Origin: Bifidobacterium sp. UBA6881
GTDB lineage: Bacteria > Actinomycetota > Actinomycetes > Actinomycetales > Bifidobacteriaceae
Reading direction: 5' to 3'
NCBI GenBank assembly: GCA_002451435.1
Contig: DKCF01000110.1
Location: forward strand, 26,245 to 42,361
Length of the DNA: 16,117 nucleotides
Numbering within the stretch: the first letter of the stretch is position 1; every line of letters begins with the position of its first letter. Position numbers and translations under genes: made by a program. The notes under the pieces were generated by a model that did not search any database, was not told the DNA's origin, and worked only from the letters and a program-made list of their open reading frames with translations. Positions 16,111 through 16,117 of this stretch are shown here, piece after piece.

Positions 16111-16117
16111 GTGACCA
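16111..16117 (+). CDS. Probable start of the next gene, cut by the window end
   Basis: A GTG at 16111 is preceded by AAGGAGGG (16099-16106) with four bases between, a near-perfect ribosome binding site, so a plus-strand gene probably begins here. An in-frame ATG at 16090 is possible but has no such site. The 100 bases after the previous gene show only a short GCCGG/CCGGC hairpin (16028-16040) with no T run, so no clear terminator. Too little is present to name the product. Confidence 0.4.

Overview
The window looks like part of an actinobacterial chromosome, most likely Bifidobacterium or a close relative. The left third is GC-rich (a sampled line, 3841-3900, has 36 G/C of 60). Start sites are mostly preceded by good Shine-Dalgarno sequences. 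A DUF4012 membrane protein beside two family-4 glycosyltransferases is an arrangement I associate with bifidobacterial exopolysaccharide loci. The genus is an inference from style and layout, since no marker gene is present.

Layout: (1) bases 1-702 hold the C-terminal half of a DHA2-type drug/H+ antiporter. (2) A small acidic protein of unknown function (853-1179, minus strand) is divergent from the DUF4012 gene, with a gap between them that carries imperfect 13-bp tandem repeats. (3) The DUF4012 membrane-anchored protein occupies 1480-3345. (4) A 123-bp gap carries a perfect 10-bp inverted repeat enclosing AT-rich, promoter-like DNA. (5) A tightly packed plus-strand operon runs from 3469 to 16010. 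Its genes, in order, are GT4, GT4, GT2, a Caps_synth-type transferase, Wzy-like polymerase, a DUF6625-like putative transferase, polysaccharide pyruvyl transferase, nitroreductase-family protein, a second pyruvyl transferase, Wzx-like flippase, and a GT2 gene broken by a frameshift at a G7 run. (6) The likely start of another gene, a GTG behind a strong Shine-Dalgarno, is cut by the window end.

Together the operon encodes a Wzx/Wzy-dependent surface polysaccharide. Up to six transferases would build a repeat unit on a lipid carrier. Two pyruvyl transferases, perhaps with the flavoprotein between them, would decorate it. The flippase would export it and the polymerase would join the units. No priming phosphoglycosyltransferase, chain-length regulator, sugar-nucleotide synthesis gene or recombinase is visible, so these must lie outside.

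Composition changes sharply at about 5987. The two GT4 genes and everything upstream are GC-rich, while the downstream genes are much more AT-rich; in the polymerase gene, 8521-8580 has only 12 G/C of 60. This suggests a conserved backbone joined to an exchangeable serotype-like module. The two observations most worth testing are possible ON/OFF switches: the inverted repeat around the putative operon promoter, and the G7 run in the last glycosyltransferase.
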